Shown here one piece after another: positions 8,393-17,748 of a DNA stretch of 64,000 nucleotides (position 1 is the stretch's first letter; each line of letters starts with the position of its first letter). The notes under the pieces were generated by a model. That model saw nothing but the letters and a program-made list of their open reading frames with translations. It was not told where the DNA came from and made no database searches. This DNA comes from Methylophaga sp. 42_25_T18 (lineage in GTDB: Bacteria; Pseudomonadota; Gammaproteobacteria; Nitrosococcales; Methylophagaceae): NCBI GenBank assembly GCA_002163085.1, contig MAAJ01000011.1, forward strand, positions 1-64,000. The letters are read 5' to 3'. Position numbers and translations under genes: made by a program.

Positions 8393-8992
8393 TCATTTAT
8401 TCATTCTAGAAATTTTAGTGCCTGTTATACCTAAACCAGCCATTAAACCTGATTGACCGAAAGTAAAGGCATAAACATCTGCTTGTGCGGTTTCAGTACT
8501 AAGCGTTTTTGCCACACCCTCATCGACAACAACGATCGTCGGACCTACACCCAACTCCCAGTTCTGAGACGTTTCAACTTTTTCTACTGCGGCATCGGTC
8601 ATCAACGCCATTACATAGCCAAATGTTTGTATGCCAGCTTGCAAGCCATATGATGCAGATTTAAGAGAATAGTATTTTGAAATGTAATAACCCTCTCCAC
8701 TTGCTCTACGTTTAATCAATGCACCATCACCATATTGAATGCCGACCACAAAACCTGCCTTAGTTACATTTGGAAAGACAAGTGCTCCTTGTGCCGAATC
8801 AGCAAGCTCTCTAGCCACTTCTGAAGTTTCTAATAGATGTGTTATGGCTGCATGTATATCGCGGTCTAATGCGACGTTTACAACATCGTCATCACCATGG
8901 CCATCTGCGAAGGCTGATGTCGAGGAAACAATGGCAGCTAGAAGGAAAAATAAAAAGTATGTTTTTCGGGATATTAAAGCTTCAAAATTCAT
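8393..8992 (-). CDS. Exported SYLF/YSC84-type lipid-binding domain protein
   Basis: A 199-residue protein with a signal peptide (1-29, ending AFA) and a SYLF (Ysc84) domain. Family features visible include the ALVFPNVTKAGFVVG segment, the SASYGLQAGIQTFGYVM core and a GVGPTIVVVDEG strand. SYLF proteins bind phosphoinositides in eukaryotes; bacterial members are envelope proteins of unclear role. ATG 8992 has AAGGAAG at correct distance, and a clear terminator follows the gene. It heads a 6-kb stretch of reverse-strand envelope and lipid-related genes. Confidence 0.85.
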   Translation of the reverse strand: MNFEALISRKTYFLFFLLAAIVSSTSAFADGHGDDDVVNVALDRDIHAAITHLLETSEVARELADSAQGALVFPNVTKAGFVVGIQYGDGALIKRRASGEGYYISKYYSLKSASYGLQAGIQTFGYVMALMTDAAVEKVETSQNWELGVGPTIVVVDEGVAKTLSTETAQADVYAFTFGQSGLMAGLGITGTKISRMNK

Positions 8993-9096
8993 GATTGTCT
9001 TCCTTTCATTTCTTCGAGTTATATAGAGTTTAGAGCATAGGTCAATTACAAAAAAATTAACACCTCAAACAACCTGTAACCACCTTACTTTCCTCG

Positions 9097-9870
9097 CTAC
9101 CAATTCAATGCTTTAGCTGCCCACGACTTTCTAACATTCCTGTGATCTTCTGACGTTAAGTTACTAACGGCTTTATCCAATAAAATGGCAAGCGGTAAAT
9201 TATCGTTCTGGATCCCGATTCTAAGCTCATCTGTGTATTCCGTTTGTCCCATAATTTTTAAATTATCTAATGGCGTTCTTTGTGTTAACGCAAAGGTGAG
9301 AAACAATGGCGCAAGTGTTGCCGTAACTTTACCTGAAGATACTTGCTGAAATGCTATCTTCATATTAGCAACATGAACTATTTTTATAGCCGGATAATCT
9401 GCACGAAGCTTGGACTCGTAGACATAACCTGGAACCATGCTTAACGTCTTTCCGTTGAGGTCTGACAGAAAAGTATCTGATTGATTCATTCCATTTAACA
9501 CCAGCACTACCGGAGAACTTAAATAAGGCTCTGTAAAAGCTAAGTAGTTAGCACGTTCCTTTGTTGCATTGAGAGCAGACACGATGTCACATTTCTTTTC
9601 TCGATAATACTGCTGACTCTCTTGCCAGTTTTTGGTTTTAACAACCTGTATTGCAATACCTACTTTATTCTTTAATACTGCTATATATTCAGCAACCAAG
9701 CCTATATGGTTCCCTTCTTCGTCCAGACCTTCATAAGGCAGCCAGTCTGGATCTACACACATGGTCACTGTTGATAACTTATCTAGAGATGTCAGTTCCA
9801 CCTCTACAGCTGACGAATATGTCATCCAACTTATCATTGTGAATAACAGTATAGTATTTAACCTAGCCAT
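9097..9870 (-). CDS. Periplasmic solute-binding protein family 3 (orphan)
   Basis: A 257-residue protein with a signal peptide (1-21) and a SBP_bac_3 fold, opening with VTMCVDPDWLPYEGLDEEG, typical of Venus-flytrap domains in the amino-acid-binding and BvgS-sensor group. The CDIVSALNATKERANYLAFTEPY segment and the late TDELRIGIQNDN strand agree with the fold. No ABC permease or ATPase is adjacent, so it may act as a sensory or scavenging protein rather than a transporter part. Start ATG 9870 follows a run of G. It lies 47 bases downstream of the patatin-Omp85 gene. Confidence 0.8.
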   Translation of the reverse strand: MARLNTILLFTMISWMTYSSAVEVELTSLDKLSTVTMCVDPDWLPYEGLDEEGNHIGLVAEYIAVLKNKVGIAIQVVKTKNWQESQQYYREKKCDIVSALNATKERANYLAFTEPYLSSPVVLVLNGMNQSDTFLSDLNGKTLSMVPGYVYESKLRADYPAIKIVHVANMKIAFQQVSSGKVTATLAPLFLTFALTQRTPLDNLKIMGQTEYTDELRIGIQNDNLPLAILLDKAVSNLTSEDHRNVRKSWAAKALNW

Positions 9871-9917
9871 CTTTCCCCCAGTCCACTAAATTATTCGTTT
9901 ATTACTTAATCTCTACC

Positions 9918-12134
9918 CTAAAAAAATGGCTGCCCTAAATATAGGTATGCAGCGCCATCATCTCGTCCTTCTGCTTTGCCGTAGCCTAAATAGAGGGGAC
10001 CAATAGGTGTATCTGTCCCTAGAAACAATGTACCACTACTTAATAGATCGTCGGTGCCAAAACCAATGTCATCTTTATCTTCCCAGGTATTACCGAACTG
10101 TGCAGAAACGCCCGCATAGACAGGAATAATTTGACTGCGATATACACGGCGTTGGTATGCGAGTGAGAGCAAACCATAGTGCTGGCCTGATAACTCGTTT
10201 TCGTTAAAGCCCGATAACTGCATAAACCCACCTAAACGATAGCGATTATGAATAGATGAATCACCACTAAGGGTCGAACCATAGCGAAACGAGAATATCA
10301 ATGAATCATCATTCCAACTTTTAGCGCCAGAAAGTTGAATATCGACCTTGTCATATTCGCTGTCTGCACCTAGAGCATCTTTTGCACTCGTCAGTTCGAT
10401 ATTGTGGAAATAACCTTCTCTAGGAAAATTTAAACTGTCCAAGGTATCCATACTGGCACTCAAGAAAACATTGCCATCGTCAAAATCAAAACTTCTAAAT
10501 GATGGTGCACCTACAGATAGATCCGCGTTACCGGTAAATCGACGTACACCAACACGAATTTCTCCCCAATTACCAAAATTTCGGCCTACGGCTAGTCGTA
10601 AACCCCAGCGTTGGATTTCATATTCAGCATCAGCCCGTCCTGACACATCGCCATACAATCGAATATCTCTATTGTCCCAAGATAGTGCAGCATAAGTAAA
10701 GTAGCGAGCTGCAGCATCAAGAGGCTGATATAGCTCCGTCACTATGGCTGGTTCTTCACCCAATTGAAGTGCTGTACGCCATTCACCATTAAGAGAATTC
10801 AGTGGTTGTTGTGTATAGGCCAAGCCAATATTAAACGATGATTCGCCACTAAAATCACTGGAAAGTTCTAAGCCTGCCTGAAGAGAATCCGTTCCCCAGC
10901 TTTTTTGTTTAACATTAATGACAACGCCCGTCTTTCCATCTTCACTAACAAGGTCATAACGCACACTTTCAAAAATATCTAAGCCATAGACTGTAGCAAT
11001 GCCTGTTTCAATGCTGGCTATATCCAAAGGTTGCCCAACTTGAATATTCAAATGTTGCAGTAAAACTTGTTCACTCAATTTTGAATCATTTTCTATCCGC
11101 AAAAAATCAACCGTAGGTTGCGACCATTCAAGATCACGGTGTTGTGATTTATAGGTCGCATAAACACGCTTATCAACGGACAATCTTGATAATTTTTCTT
11201 TCTGTTCGACTGCTGCTTGGTGACCAATATTGACCGCATTAATGACTTCATCAAAGTCCATAGTGCCAATGGCATCTAACTCAGGAAGAATGAGTACATC
11301 TTTATCATTAAGCAGCTTCAACTGCATTTCGACATTTCGGCGTGTCAATAACCCGGTAAGTTGATCGATTACAGCTAAAGGCCTATCTAGCTTTTCTTTT
11401 GTCAACAAGGGTGTACTGATATCAACAGCAATAACAATATCTGCCCCCATCGCTTTAACAACAGATATAGGTAAATTATTTGCAGCCCCACCATCCACTA
11501 ATAATTGCCCATTTAACTCAATCGGAGCAAAAGCAGCAGGAATCGCCATGCTGGCATGCATCGAGATAGCTAAGTCACCACCGGCAATAATCACCTCTTC
11601 ACCCGTGGCAATATCCATTGCTACTGCCCGGAAAGGAATAGGTAACTCATTGAAGTCGTTAACTTGGGCAGCAGGTAACGTTAATGCCTTTAAGATTAGA
11701 TCAAACTTTTGACCTTGAACGGCCGCTTTAGGGAGTCTAATCTCAGCGTTTTTAACACCGATCTTGCCTTTAACCAGGTATAACTTGTCATCGTCTTTAC
11801 GTCGTTGTGATCGATCTGGTCGATCGGGTTTATCGATAAAGACGTTTTCCCAATCAATGCTATCTAACTGATAAGCAATTTCGTCACTACTCATCCCAGA
11901 GGCATACAGACCGCCTACCACCGCTCCCATACTGGTTCCGGCTATGTAATCGACAGGGATTTGTAACTCTTCTAACACTTTGAACACACCCACGTGTGCT
12001 GCTCCACGGGCACCACCACCACTTAAGGCTAAACCAATTTTTGGCCTTTCAACTGCTTGCTCAGTTGCTAAAGCTTCGTAGGAAGCTATCATCGATAACA
12101 GTAATAACACTACCGATAAGCGTACTTTCAACAT
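9918..12134 (-). CDS. Patatin-like phospholipase fused to Omp85 barrel (PlpD-like, type Vd)
   Basis: A 738-residue outer-membrane protein. A signal peptide (1-23) is followed by a patatin domain (about 30-300) with the oxyanion loop GGGARG (39-44), nucleophile Ser68 in GTSMG and Asp214 in VDGG, so the Ser-Asp lipase dyad is intact. A single POTRA-like segment (about 335-410) and a C-terminal Bac_surface_Ag beta-barrel ending in QPFF (terminal Phe, typical for Bam insertion) complete it. The layout is that of PlpD-type Vd autotransporters, which secrete or display a phospholipase A1. Next in the operon are a DUF3313 and a glycine-zipper protein and a phospholipase D lipoprotein, suggesting lipid remodelling. 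Confidence 0.92.
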   Translation of the reverse strand: MLKVRLSVVLLLLSMIASYEALATEQAVERPKIGLALSGGGARGAAHVGVFKVLEELQIPVDYIAGTSMGAVVGGLYASGMSSDEIAYQLDSIDWENVFIDKPDRPDRSQRRKDDDKLYLVKGKIGVKNAEIRLPKAAVQGQKFDLILKALTLPAAQVNDFNELPIPFRAVAMDIATGEEVIIAGGDLAISMHASMAIPAAFAPIELNGQLLVDGGAANNLPISVVKAMGADIVIAVDISTPLLTKEKLDRPLAVIDQLTGLLTRRNVEMQLKLLNDKDVLILPELDAIGTMDFDEVINAVNIGHQAAVEQKEKLSRLSVDKRVYATYKSQHRDLEWSQPTVDFLRIENDSKLSEQVLLQHLNIQVGQPLDIASIETGIATVYGLDIFESVRYDLVSEDGKTGVVINVKQKSWGTDSLQAGLELSSDFSGESSFNIGLAYTQQPLNSLNGEWRTALQLGEEPAIVTELYQPLDAAARYFTYAALSWDNRDIRLYGDVSGRADAEYEIQRWGLRLAVGRNFGNWGEIRVGVRRFTGNADLSVGAPSFRSFDFDDGNVFLSASMDTLDSLNFPREGYFHNIELTSAKDALGADSEYDKVDIQLSGAKSWNDDSLIFSFRYGSTLSGDSSIHNRYRLGGFMQLSGFNENELSGQHYGLLSLAYQRRVYRSQIIPVYAGVSAQFGNTWEDKDDIGFGTDDLLSSGTLFLGTDTPIGPLYLGYGKAEGRDDGAAYLYLGQPFF

Positions 12135-12155
12135 GATAATGAGTCTCTAATTCTC

Positions 12156-12827
12156 TTATTTATCAGCATCCAACTGCGCTTTAAAACGTTTTGCATAAAA
12201 ACGTAGACTCATTTCGATATCTTTCCATGATAATTTTTTCCCACCCTTTTCAGCCTCAGGCGTTCTAATCCCAGTATCAACTAGCACAGCTAAACGTTCA
12301 CCTGTTACTGAATCTAATATCTCTGCTTCTATACCTGCATCAATAAGAGACACACGTTCCAATGCATCTGTGTTCAAAGCACTAACAACCAAAGCAACAG
12401 GAATATACCCTAACAAGCCTCGTTTTTTCTTCTTCGTTTTTAAGCCCATAATAGCGAGCCTTACCACCAACGTATCATCAGCTACTTGGCCAACCACGCC
12501 ATATTCCGGTTCTAATTCATTAACTAGGATTTGTGCAAAACTATCGGCCATTGCTTTCATCGTATCAGGTTCGATTCCTTTATATTCAGACTCAGGATGC
12601 AACCATACTTCAACAGGCTCGATGATGATCTTGCTGTATTTCTTAAGATCTAAATCTGATTTGATATATCTATAAGCCCCTTTTTTATCTGGCACAGGGC
12701 TCAAATCAACTTGCCCTTCAATGAATGCACTACTGGGTGCATGGTCATCTGCACTAGCGGGGTTAAAAGCAAGTACTGCCAGCGTTGAAATCATGCAAAT
12801 ATTGGCGATTTTTGATAGTTTCATCAT
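12156..12827 (-). CDS. DUF3313 family exported protein
   Basis: A 223-residue protein with a signal peptide ending near Ala26. The mature part matches the DUF3313 pattern: YSKIIIEPVEVWL, a DSFAQILVNELEPEY helix, VVRLAIMGLKTKKK and late TGERLAVLVDTG. Family members are usually envelope proteins of unknown function, some of them lipoproteins; no lipobox is seen here. Two adjacent ATG codons start the gene (12827), with AAGGAAAG just ahead. It is 21 bases upstream of the patatin gene and probably co-transcribed with it. Confidence 0.8.
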   Translation of the reverse strand: MMKLSKIANICMISTLAVLAFNPASADDHAPSSAFIEGQVDLSPVPDKKGAYRYIKSDLDLKKYSKIIIEPVEVWLHPESEYKGIEPDTMKAMADSFAQILVNELEPEYGVVGQVADDTLVVRLAIMGLKTKKKKRGLLGYIPVALVVSALNTDALERVSLIDAGIEAEILDSVTGERLAVLVDTGIRTPEAEKGGKKLSWKDIEMSLRFYAKRFKAQLDADK

Positions 12828-12850
12828 TCTTTCCTTATTAAGTGCTGTAT

Positions 12851-13312
12851 TTATTTAACGCTATAACCTTTAGCTTCTAAGCAGGCAGCTCGTGCACGAA
12901 AATAGTCTGCTTGTTTTGCATTTTGAGCATGACTGATTTGCTGGTTTTGTGCTTCTTGCTCGCCCTTACTATCATTACGACCGCGCACACCGCCAATAAG
13001 GCCACCAATAGCTGCCGCTTTACCACTATCACCATCAATCACTTCACCAATAATCCAGCCTCGCCCTGCTCCCCTCAACCCACCTCGAAGACCTGATCCT
13101 GTTTGGGCTTTAGCTTGCTGTTTCGGTGGCGCTGATTGTTGGGCTATAGCAGTTGGGTCAAAACCTGTTTGTTTAGTAGCCCAACTATGACAGTAATATT
13201 CATCTTGATTTTGTTGCTCGGCTGTTTGCCCATTTTCTGGAAAAACAAATTGAGTTGCATGGACGTGTGAACAAAATAAAACGCTAAGGGAAACCCCAAT
13301 AATCTTTTTCAT
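12851..13312 (-). CDS. Glycine-zipper envelope protein
   Basis: A 153-residue exported protein: signal peptide 1-19, a Gln-rich linker, and a glycine-zipper segment (GSGLRGGLRGAGRGWIIGEV and then AAAIGGLIGGVRG, about 72-110) expected to insert in or associate with membrane. Two cysteines frame the mature chain, one near residue 41 and one near 144. It resembles YMGG-type Gly-zipper proteins. ATG 13312 is preceded by AAGGAAG. It lies between the phospholipase D lipoprotein gene and the DUF3313 gene, in a four-gene reverse-strand set. The role is unknown. Confidence 0.75.
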   Translation of the reverse strand: MKKIIGVSLSVLFCSHVHATQFVFPENGQTAEQQNQDEYYCHSWATKQTGFDPTAIAQQSAPPKQQAKAQTGSGLRGGLRGAGRGWIIGEVIDGDSGKAAAIGGLIGGVRGRNDSKGEQEAQNQQISHAQNAKQADYFRARAACLEAKGYSVK

Positions 13313-13362
13313 TATTTTGCTTCCTTAATCAATAATTCGAGTTGCAAAGCAAATCGACAATA

Positions 13363-14952
13363 TCACAGGTATTTTTCGATTGGAAATAACGCAAAGAAAC
13401 CAGATGAAAAACGTCGCCAAAACCCTGTTTTTGGCTCATGGGTATATCGTATTTCCTTACCTTCTGTATTCCCTACCCATTCCAACTCGCCATCAACTGT
13501 TAAATTAAGCTTCCAACTATTCTCGCCCTTGAAGTTTTCCTCTATGTCTTTGGCTAAACTTTTAGCCAATTCACTGCTGTATATAATTAATGCTGTCTCA
13601 CTATTTAAATATACTGAACGTTGATTAACGTTGAATGAGCCTACAAACGCTATTTCACGATCAAATACTATTGATTTAGCATGTAAACCAAATAAAGTAT
13701 CGTCGTCACATTTATGGATACTTTTGACGAGGTTTTGACAAGATGCTGCATCAGGACGAAGTTCATACAGCTCAACAAGATTTTCTAATAATGCTTCACG
13801 TCGTCGTGCATAACCTGAGTGATTGGTTGTTAAGTCATTTGAAGCTAGAGAATTAGTAAGCGCACTGACCTGCACACCTTCTATCCCAAGCCGTCCAAGA
13901 ATAGAAACACCTTCATCACCAGGGATGAAATAGGCTGACTCAATGATAAGTTCGTTTTCTACCTGTTTTGCTAGTTCTGCTAACGTGTTTGCAACACGTT
14001 TGATTTGATCATCTTCGTGTTCATCGATAGAAAGTGGCTGATCAAAAACTATCTCTGCCCTTGCCCATACAAAGTCATCTAACCAAGCGTTCAACGGGTC
14101 ATCGAAAAGTGTTTCAAGCTGATAGGCCTGCTTTATAGATTTTTTATCTTCGGCAACACGGTTTATTAGTTGAGCTCTAAAGCGACTAACATCGTCCTCT
14201 GTCGGTGAGGAGCTATCAATGAACGAGATAGAAAAGGCGCGATCATTATTCCAATAGGCATCGAAACTTGTTGATATTTCACTGACAATGCTGCCAATTG
14301 CCAGCATGTCTCTGTCACGAAAGTTAATTTCATCATGTAAGTCGAAATATTCATCACCAATATTTCGTCCACCAACAATCGCTACACTGCCATCCACAAC
14401 AATAGATTTATTGTGCATGCGTTGATTTAAACGACCAAAATCGCCCAAAAGACCAAGAATTTTACCAAAGCCGGATCGTAATGCATTTGGATTGTAGACT
14501 CGAAGCTCAATGTTAGGGTGTGCATTCACCAATGCAAGCACATCATCACGGTCGCCAACATTGAAGTCATCCAGTAATAACCGTATGTGAACGCCTCTAT
14601 CCGCAGCGAGTAAAAGTTGCTCAGCAAGGAGACGACCAGACGAGTCACTGTTCCATATGTAGTATTGTAAATCAATTGCTTTTTCGGCCGCTGCAACAAT
14701 AGCTAACCGCTTTAAAAATGCATCTCGTCCCGAATCTAAAATTGTAAACCCGGATGATTCTTCAAGAGACCCTATTTCTGAAGAGTTAAATAATTTGCCA
14801 ATTGAGGTGTCGCCATCATTTGAAAATGCATAGCTAAGCTTGCGGGTATCATTAACTTCTAGACTTGCACAACCGCCTAGACTCATGCATAGCATGAAAA
14901 AACAACTCATTGCGAATAATCGTAGATAACCAATCACTTTATAAGCCCACAA
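13363..14952 (-). CDS. Phospholipase D-superfamily lipoprotein (ClsC/YmdC-like)
   Basis: A 529-residue envelope protein with a lipobox LGGC (Cys28) and two complete HKD motifs: His180-Lys182-Asp187 in MHNKSIVVDG, and a second HAKSIVFD about 230 residues later, each followed by the GG or GS and N residues of the superfamily. Size and spacing fit cardiolipin synthase C-like PLD proteins, so phosphatidyl transfer or phospholipid hydrolysis is likely. The start is uncertain: TTG 14952 and GTG 14937 are in frame, both before the signal segment, neither with a strong ribosome site. It leads the operon that continues to the glycine-zipper, DUF3313 and patatin genes. Confidence 0.88.
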   Translation of the reverse strand: MWAYKVIGYLRLFAMSCFFMLCMSLGGCASLEVNDTRKLSYAFSNDGDTSIGKLFNSSEIGSLEESSGFTILDSGRDAFLKRLAIVAAAEKAIDLQYYIWNSDSSGRLLAEQLLLAADRGVHIRLLLDDFNVGDRDDVLALVNAHPNIELRVYNPNALRSGFGKILGLLGDFGRLNQRMHNKSIVVDGSVAIVGGRNIGDEYFDLHDEINFRDRDMLAIGSIVSEISTSFDAYWNNDRAFSISFIDSSSPTEDDVSRFRAQLINRVAEDKKSIKQAYQLETLFDDPLNAWLDDFVWARAEIVFDQPLSIDEHEDDQIKRVANTLAELAKQVENELIIESAYFIPGDEGVSILGRLGIEGVQVSALTNSLASNDLTTNHSGYARRREALLENLVELYELRPDAASCQNLVKSIHKCDDDTLFGLHAKSIVFDREIAFVGSFNVNQRSVYLNSETALIIYSSELAKSLAKDIEENFKGENSWKLNLTVDGELEWVGNTEGKEIRYTHEPKTGFWRRFSSGFFALFPIEKYL

Positions 14953-15129
14953 TTCTCAATTAGAAAATCATCCATCTTTAGCAGGCTCCAAAGTTTTTAG
15001 ACGTTATAGAACTGACTTATCAAATGGGTTTACATAATGGCGTAATAATAGGGTTGAGACAATCTACATATCGAACCTGCTACACTTTTGATTTTCAAGT
15101 ACATTCACTTTTAGCTGAGAAAACATAAA

Positions 15130-15762
15130 ATGAACTATGTTAAACCTAACTATTTATTTAAGAAACTAATGATCGTTACTCTTCTTTCCTCTTGCTTTAT
15201 CTCTGTCGCTTTTGCTGACAGCGAGCAACAACTTACTGAACCAAGCTTTTGGGATAAAACTGTTCAATTCTTTGATGACGCCTGGAACTCAACTAAAAAT
15301 GGCAGTGAAGACGCTTGGACTAAAACACAAGAAGTGTCTGGAGAAATTGTCGATTCAGTGCAAGAAGATAGCGCTAAGAATTGGGAAAAAACCAAGGAGG
15401 TTTCGGATAGTACATGGCAAGCAACTAAAGAAGGTAGCGCTGATGCGTGGGATGCAACAACAGAAAAAAGTGCTGCAGCATGGGAAAAAACAAAATCTTC
15501 TTCAGGAGAGGCTTGGGATTCAACCAAAGATGGTAGTAAAGACGCATGGGATAAAACACAAGAAGTGTCTGGTGATATCATCGATTCAGTACAAGAAGAT
15601 AGCGTAAAAAACTGGGAAAAAGCTAAAGAAGTATCAGATAGTGCTTGGCAAGCGACTAAAGAAGGCAGTGCTGATGCTTGGGATAAAACTAAAGAAGTAT
15701 CGGAAGATGCCTGGACGGCAACAACAGAAGCTTTAACCCCTTCAGAAAAGGATGCCAACTAA
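15130..15762 (+). CDS. Secreted LEA-like amphipathic 11-mer repeat protein
   Basis: A 210-residue protein: signal peptide 1-29 (ending AFA), then almost entirely 11-residue repeats of the type AWDKTKEVS.D, as in late-embryogenesis-abundant or apolipoprotein-like helices. The repeats have Trp, Ala and Lys/Asp/Glu in fixed phase and predict a long amphipathic helix. A large internal duplication is visible: TKTQEVSGEIVDSVQEDS and DKTQEVSGDIIDSVQEDS are offset by exactly 77 residues (231 bases, seven 11-mers). The protein could coat membranes or protect the envelope during desiccation or osmotic stress; this is inference. It is divergent from the PLD lipoprotein gene. Confidence 0.85.
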   Translation: MNYVKPNYLFKKLMIVTLLSSCFISVAFADSEQQLTEPSFWDKTVQFFDDAWNSTKNGSEDAWTKTQEVSGEIVDSVQEDSAKNWEKTKEVSDSTWQATKEGSADAWDATTEKSAAAWEKTKSSSGEAWDSTKDGSKDAWDKTQEVSGDIIDSVQEDSVKNWEKAKEVSDSAWQATKEGSADAWDKTKEVSEDAWTATTEALTPSEKDAN

Positions 15763-15878
15763 GAAACTTTCTCCGTTCTAATAGATAATCAGGATAGTTA
15801 TAATCAGTTCATTATCAGGCTCAACACTCATTTTTTCCATTGGGTGTTTACCATAAACCAACTGAAGTGGGGCGTTAG

Positions 15879-17096
15879 ATGAGCATATATGAAATTACTG
15901 GCGTAGATGTTTTAATTATCGCGATTATTGTCTGGTTTTTAGGTGAGTTCATAACTAAAAAGTTTCACTTTCTGGCTAAGAACAATATCCCATCAGCCGT
16001 TACCGGCGGTCTTATTTGTAGTCTTTTCATCACCTTTCTCTATACCGTCTTCGATATACAAATAAACTTCGACATGCGACTTCGTGATCTGATGTTATTG
16101 GTTTTTTTCACGACTATTGGCCTATCGGCAAAACTAACTTTACTCAAGGCAGGAGGCAAAGCATTAGCCCTCTTGCTTGCAATTGCTACCGCTTTTCTCA
16201 TATTACAAGATATCACCGGGGTGTTATTAGTTAAGCTTATCGGCGCTAACCCAGCATATGGCCTTTTTGGTGGCAGCATTTCATTTGCCGGCGGCTATGG
16301 AACAGCGATAGCTTGGGGCGATGTTGTCGAACAAGCCGGATTGATTAAAGCCAAAGAAATAGGCATTGCTTTTGCAACATTTGGATTAATTGCCGGTGGC
16401 CTTATTGGTGGGCCGATCTCTGAATATTTGATCAAAAAACATAATTTGAAAGCGGGTAATAATGTTCAGAATTCAGAAACTCAACAAAGCAAAAATCTAT
16501 CACTCAAATCGGTACATATCAGTGGCATTTTAGCGACCATATTATTGCTCGCATTATGCATGGAGTTAGGTGATTTAGTTAACCGTTTCCTCTTTTCCAG
16601 TGGCGTGACCTTGCCTGGTTTCCTTACCGCCATGATGATTGGTATCGCCTTTACTAATAGTGCTGATTTTTTCAAAATACAATTATCTACGCCAACCATT
16701 GATCGGGCAGCAGAAATTAGTCTACAAATATTCCTCAGCATGAGTCTAATGAGCATGCAGCTTTGGGTATTATCACAAGCCGCAGGACCCATTCTTCTGA
16801 TCCTAATGGCTCAAGTCTTAGTGATGACCTTGTTTACCATTTATATTGTATTTCGAGTAATGGGAAAAGATTATGATGCCAGTGTCATTGCTTCAGGTTT
16901 CGCTGGTTTAGGTCTAGGCGCTACACCTGTCGGCATTGCAAATATGAATGCCATTACTTCTAAATATGGACCATCACCAAAGGCATTTTTAGTCATTCCA
17001 TTAGTAGGGGCGTTTTTTATCGATATTGTGAACGCCTTAGTGATTAAGTTCTTTGCCAATCTTCCTATCATCAGTCAAACAGGTATTAGCTTTTAA
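15879..17096 (+). CDS. gltS: Sodium/glutamate symporter GltS
   Basis: A 405-residue inner-membrane transporter with about ten or more helices and the two inverted halves of the ESS family. The signature GGSISFAGGYGTAIAWG in the first half and SGFAGLGLGATPVGIANM in the second correspond to the re-entrant loops of GltS. It imports glutamate with Na+. ATG 15879 follows GGGGCG at good distance. Its stop is only four bases from the end of the convergent K+-channel gene, with no terminator between them. The gene has its own upstream region and looks monocistronic. Confidence 0.92.
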   Translation: MSIYEITGVDVLIIAIIVWFLGEFITKKFHFLAKNNIPSAVTGGLICSLFITFLYTVFDIQINFDMRLRDLMLLVFFTTIGLSAKLTLLKAGGKALALLLAIATAFLILQDITGVLLVKLIGANPAYGLFGGSISFAGGYGTAIAWGDVVEQAGLIKAKEIGIAFATFGLIAGGLIGGPISEYLIKKHNLKAGNNVQNSETQQSKNLSLKSVHISGILATILLLALCMELGDLVNRFLFSSGVTLPGFLTAMMIGIAFTNSADFFKIQLSTPTIDRAAEISLQIFLSMSLMSMQLWVLSQAAGPILLILMAQVLVMTLFTIYIVFRVMGKDYDASVIASGFAGLGLGATPVGIANMNAITSKYGPSPKAFLVIPLVGAFFIDIVNALVIKFFANLPIISQTGISF

Positions 17097-17100
17097 CTAC

Positions 17101-17745
17101 TTATTTGTGGTGCGTGATGTATTTCCCGACCAACGCACCGACTAATACCGCCATATAAAACTGACCAACAATGACCTCAAGATATGCCAAGGTTCTTGCT
17201 ACCGGTGCCAAGGCAACAATATCGCCATACCCTAAAGAGGTTAGCGTGATGTAGCTAAAATAAATAAACTCCAGTTCATTTCCCTGTTCCAGCCCGTTAA
17301 ACGACAGTGGTTGAAGTTGATTAATAAAGATATAAAGCAATGTCCAGATCATGCCTAACAAAAGATACAAACTTAATGCACCGGCAAAGGTATTCAGCGT
17401 GATCGATGATTTAGAAAAAACTTCTCTGCCTGCAATAACCAATCCCAAGCCAAAAAAGCTAATAAAGACAATTAATGACATTAACTTCAGCAGGTCAGAT
17501 TGATAAAACTGACTAATAGCGGTTAACGTAAATGCTAAAACAGTTAAAAGCATGCCTAAACGAAACAGTTTTAAATCTTCAATTAGGCTCCATACTTGAA
17601 TAAGCAAAGTAAGACACAAAGACCATAACAAAAGAACTCGAACAGAATCACTGGCATGTATTTGCATCACTGGCGTGAGTAATAAAAATACTAACAGTCC
17701 TGCTAATAACACAAAGAAATTGTAGTTTTTTACATAACCCAACAT
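17101..17745 (-). CDS. Potassium-channel family protein (Ion_trans_2)
   Basis: A 214-residue membrane protein. Its C-terminal third is a two-helix K+-channel pore with the selectivity filter in TLTSLGYGD, between helices at about 120-140 and 185-207. The N-terminal part has four to five hydrophobic segments lacking the arginine-rich S4 of voltage-gated channels. There is no cytoplasmic RCK domain. The gene starts three bases after the RND permease stop, so it is very probably translated from the efflux operon, perhaps balancing charge or potential during drug efflux; that is inference. Confidence 0.85.
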   Translation of the reverse strand: MLGYVKNYNFFVLLAGLLVFLLLTPVMQIHASDSVRVLLLWSLCLTLLIQVWSLIEDLKLFRLGMLLTVLAFTLTAISQFYQSDLLKLMSLIVFISFFGLGLVIAGREVFSKSSITLNTFAGALSLYLLLGMIWTLLYIFINQLQPLSFNGLEQGNELEFIYFSYITLTSLGYGDIVALAPVARTLAYLEVIVGQFYMAVLVGALVGKYITHHK

Positions 17746-17748
17746 TCG

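Noticed and set aside
15212..15758. Long frames in the other readings of the 11-mer repeat gene (forward 15212-15607, reverse 15264-15758)
   Set aside because: Repeated codons keep all frames open; the signal peptide and regular repeat phase belong to the frame at 15130.
15823..15848. Hairpin AACACTCA/TGGGTGTT after the repeat gene as a terminator
   Set aside because: The T run is in the loop, not after the stem.
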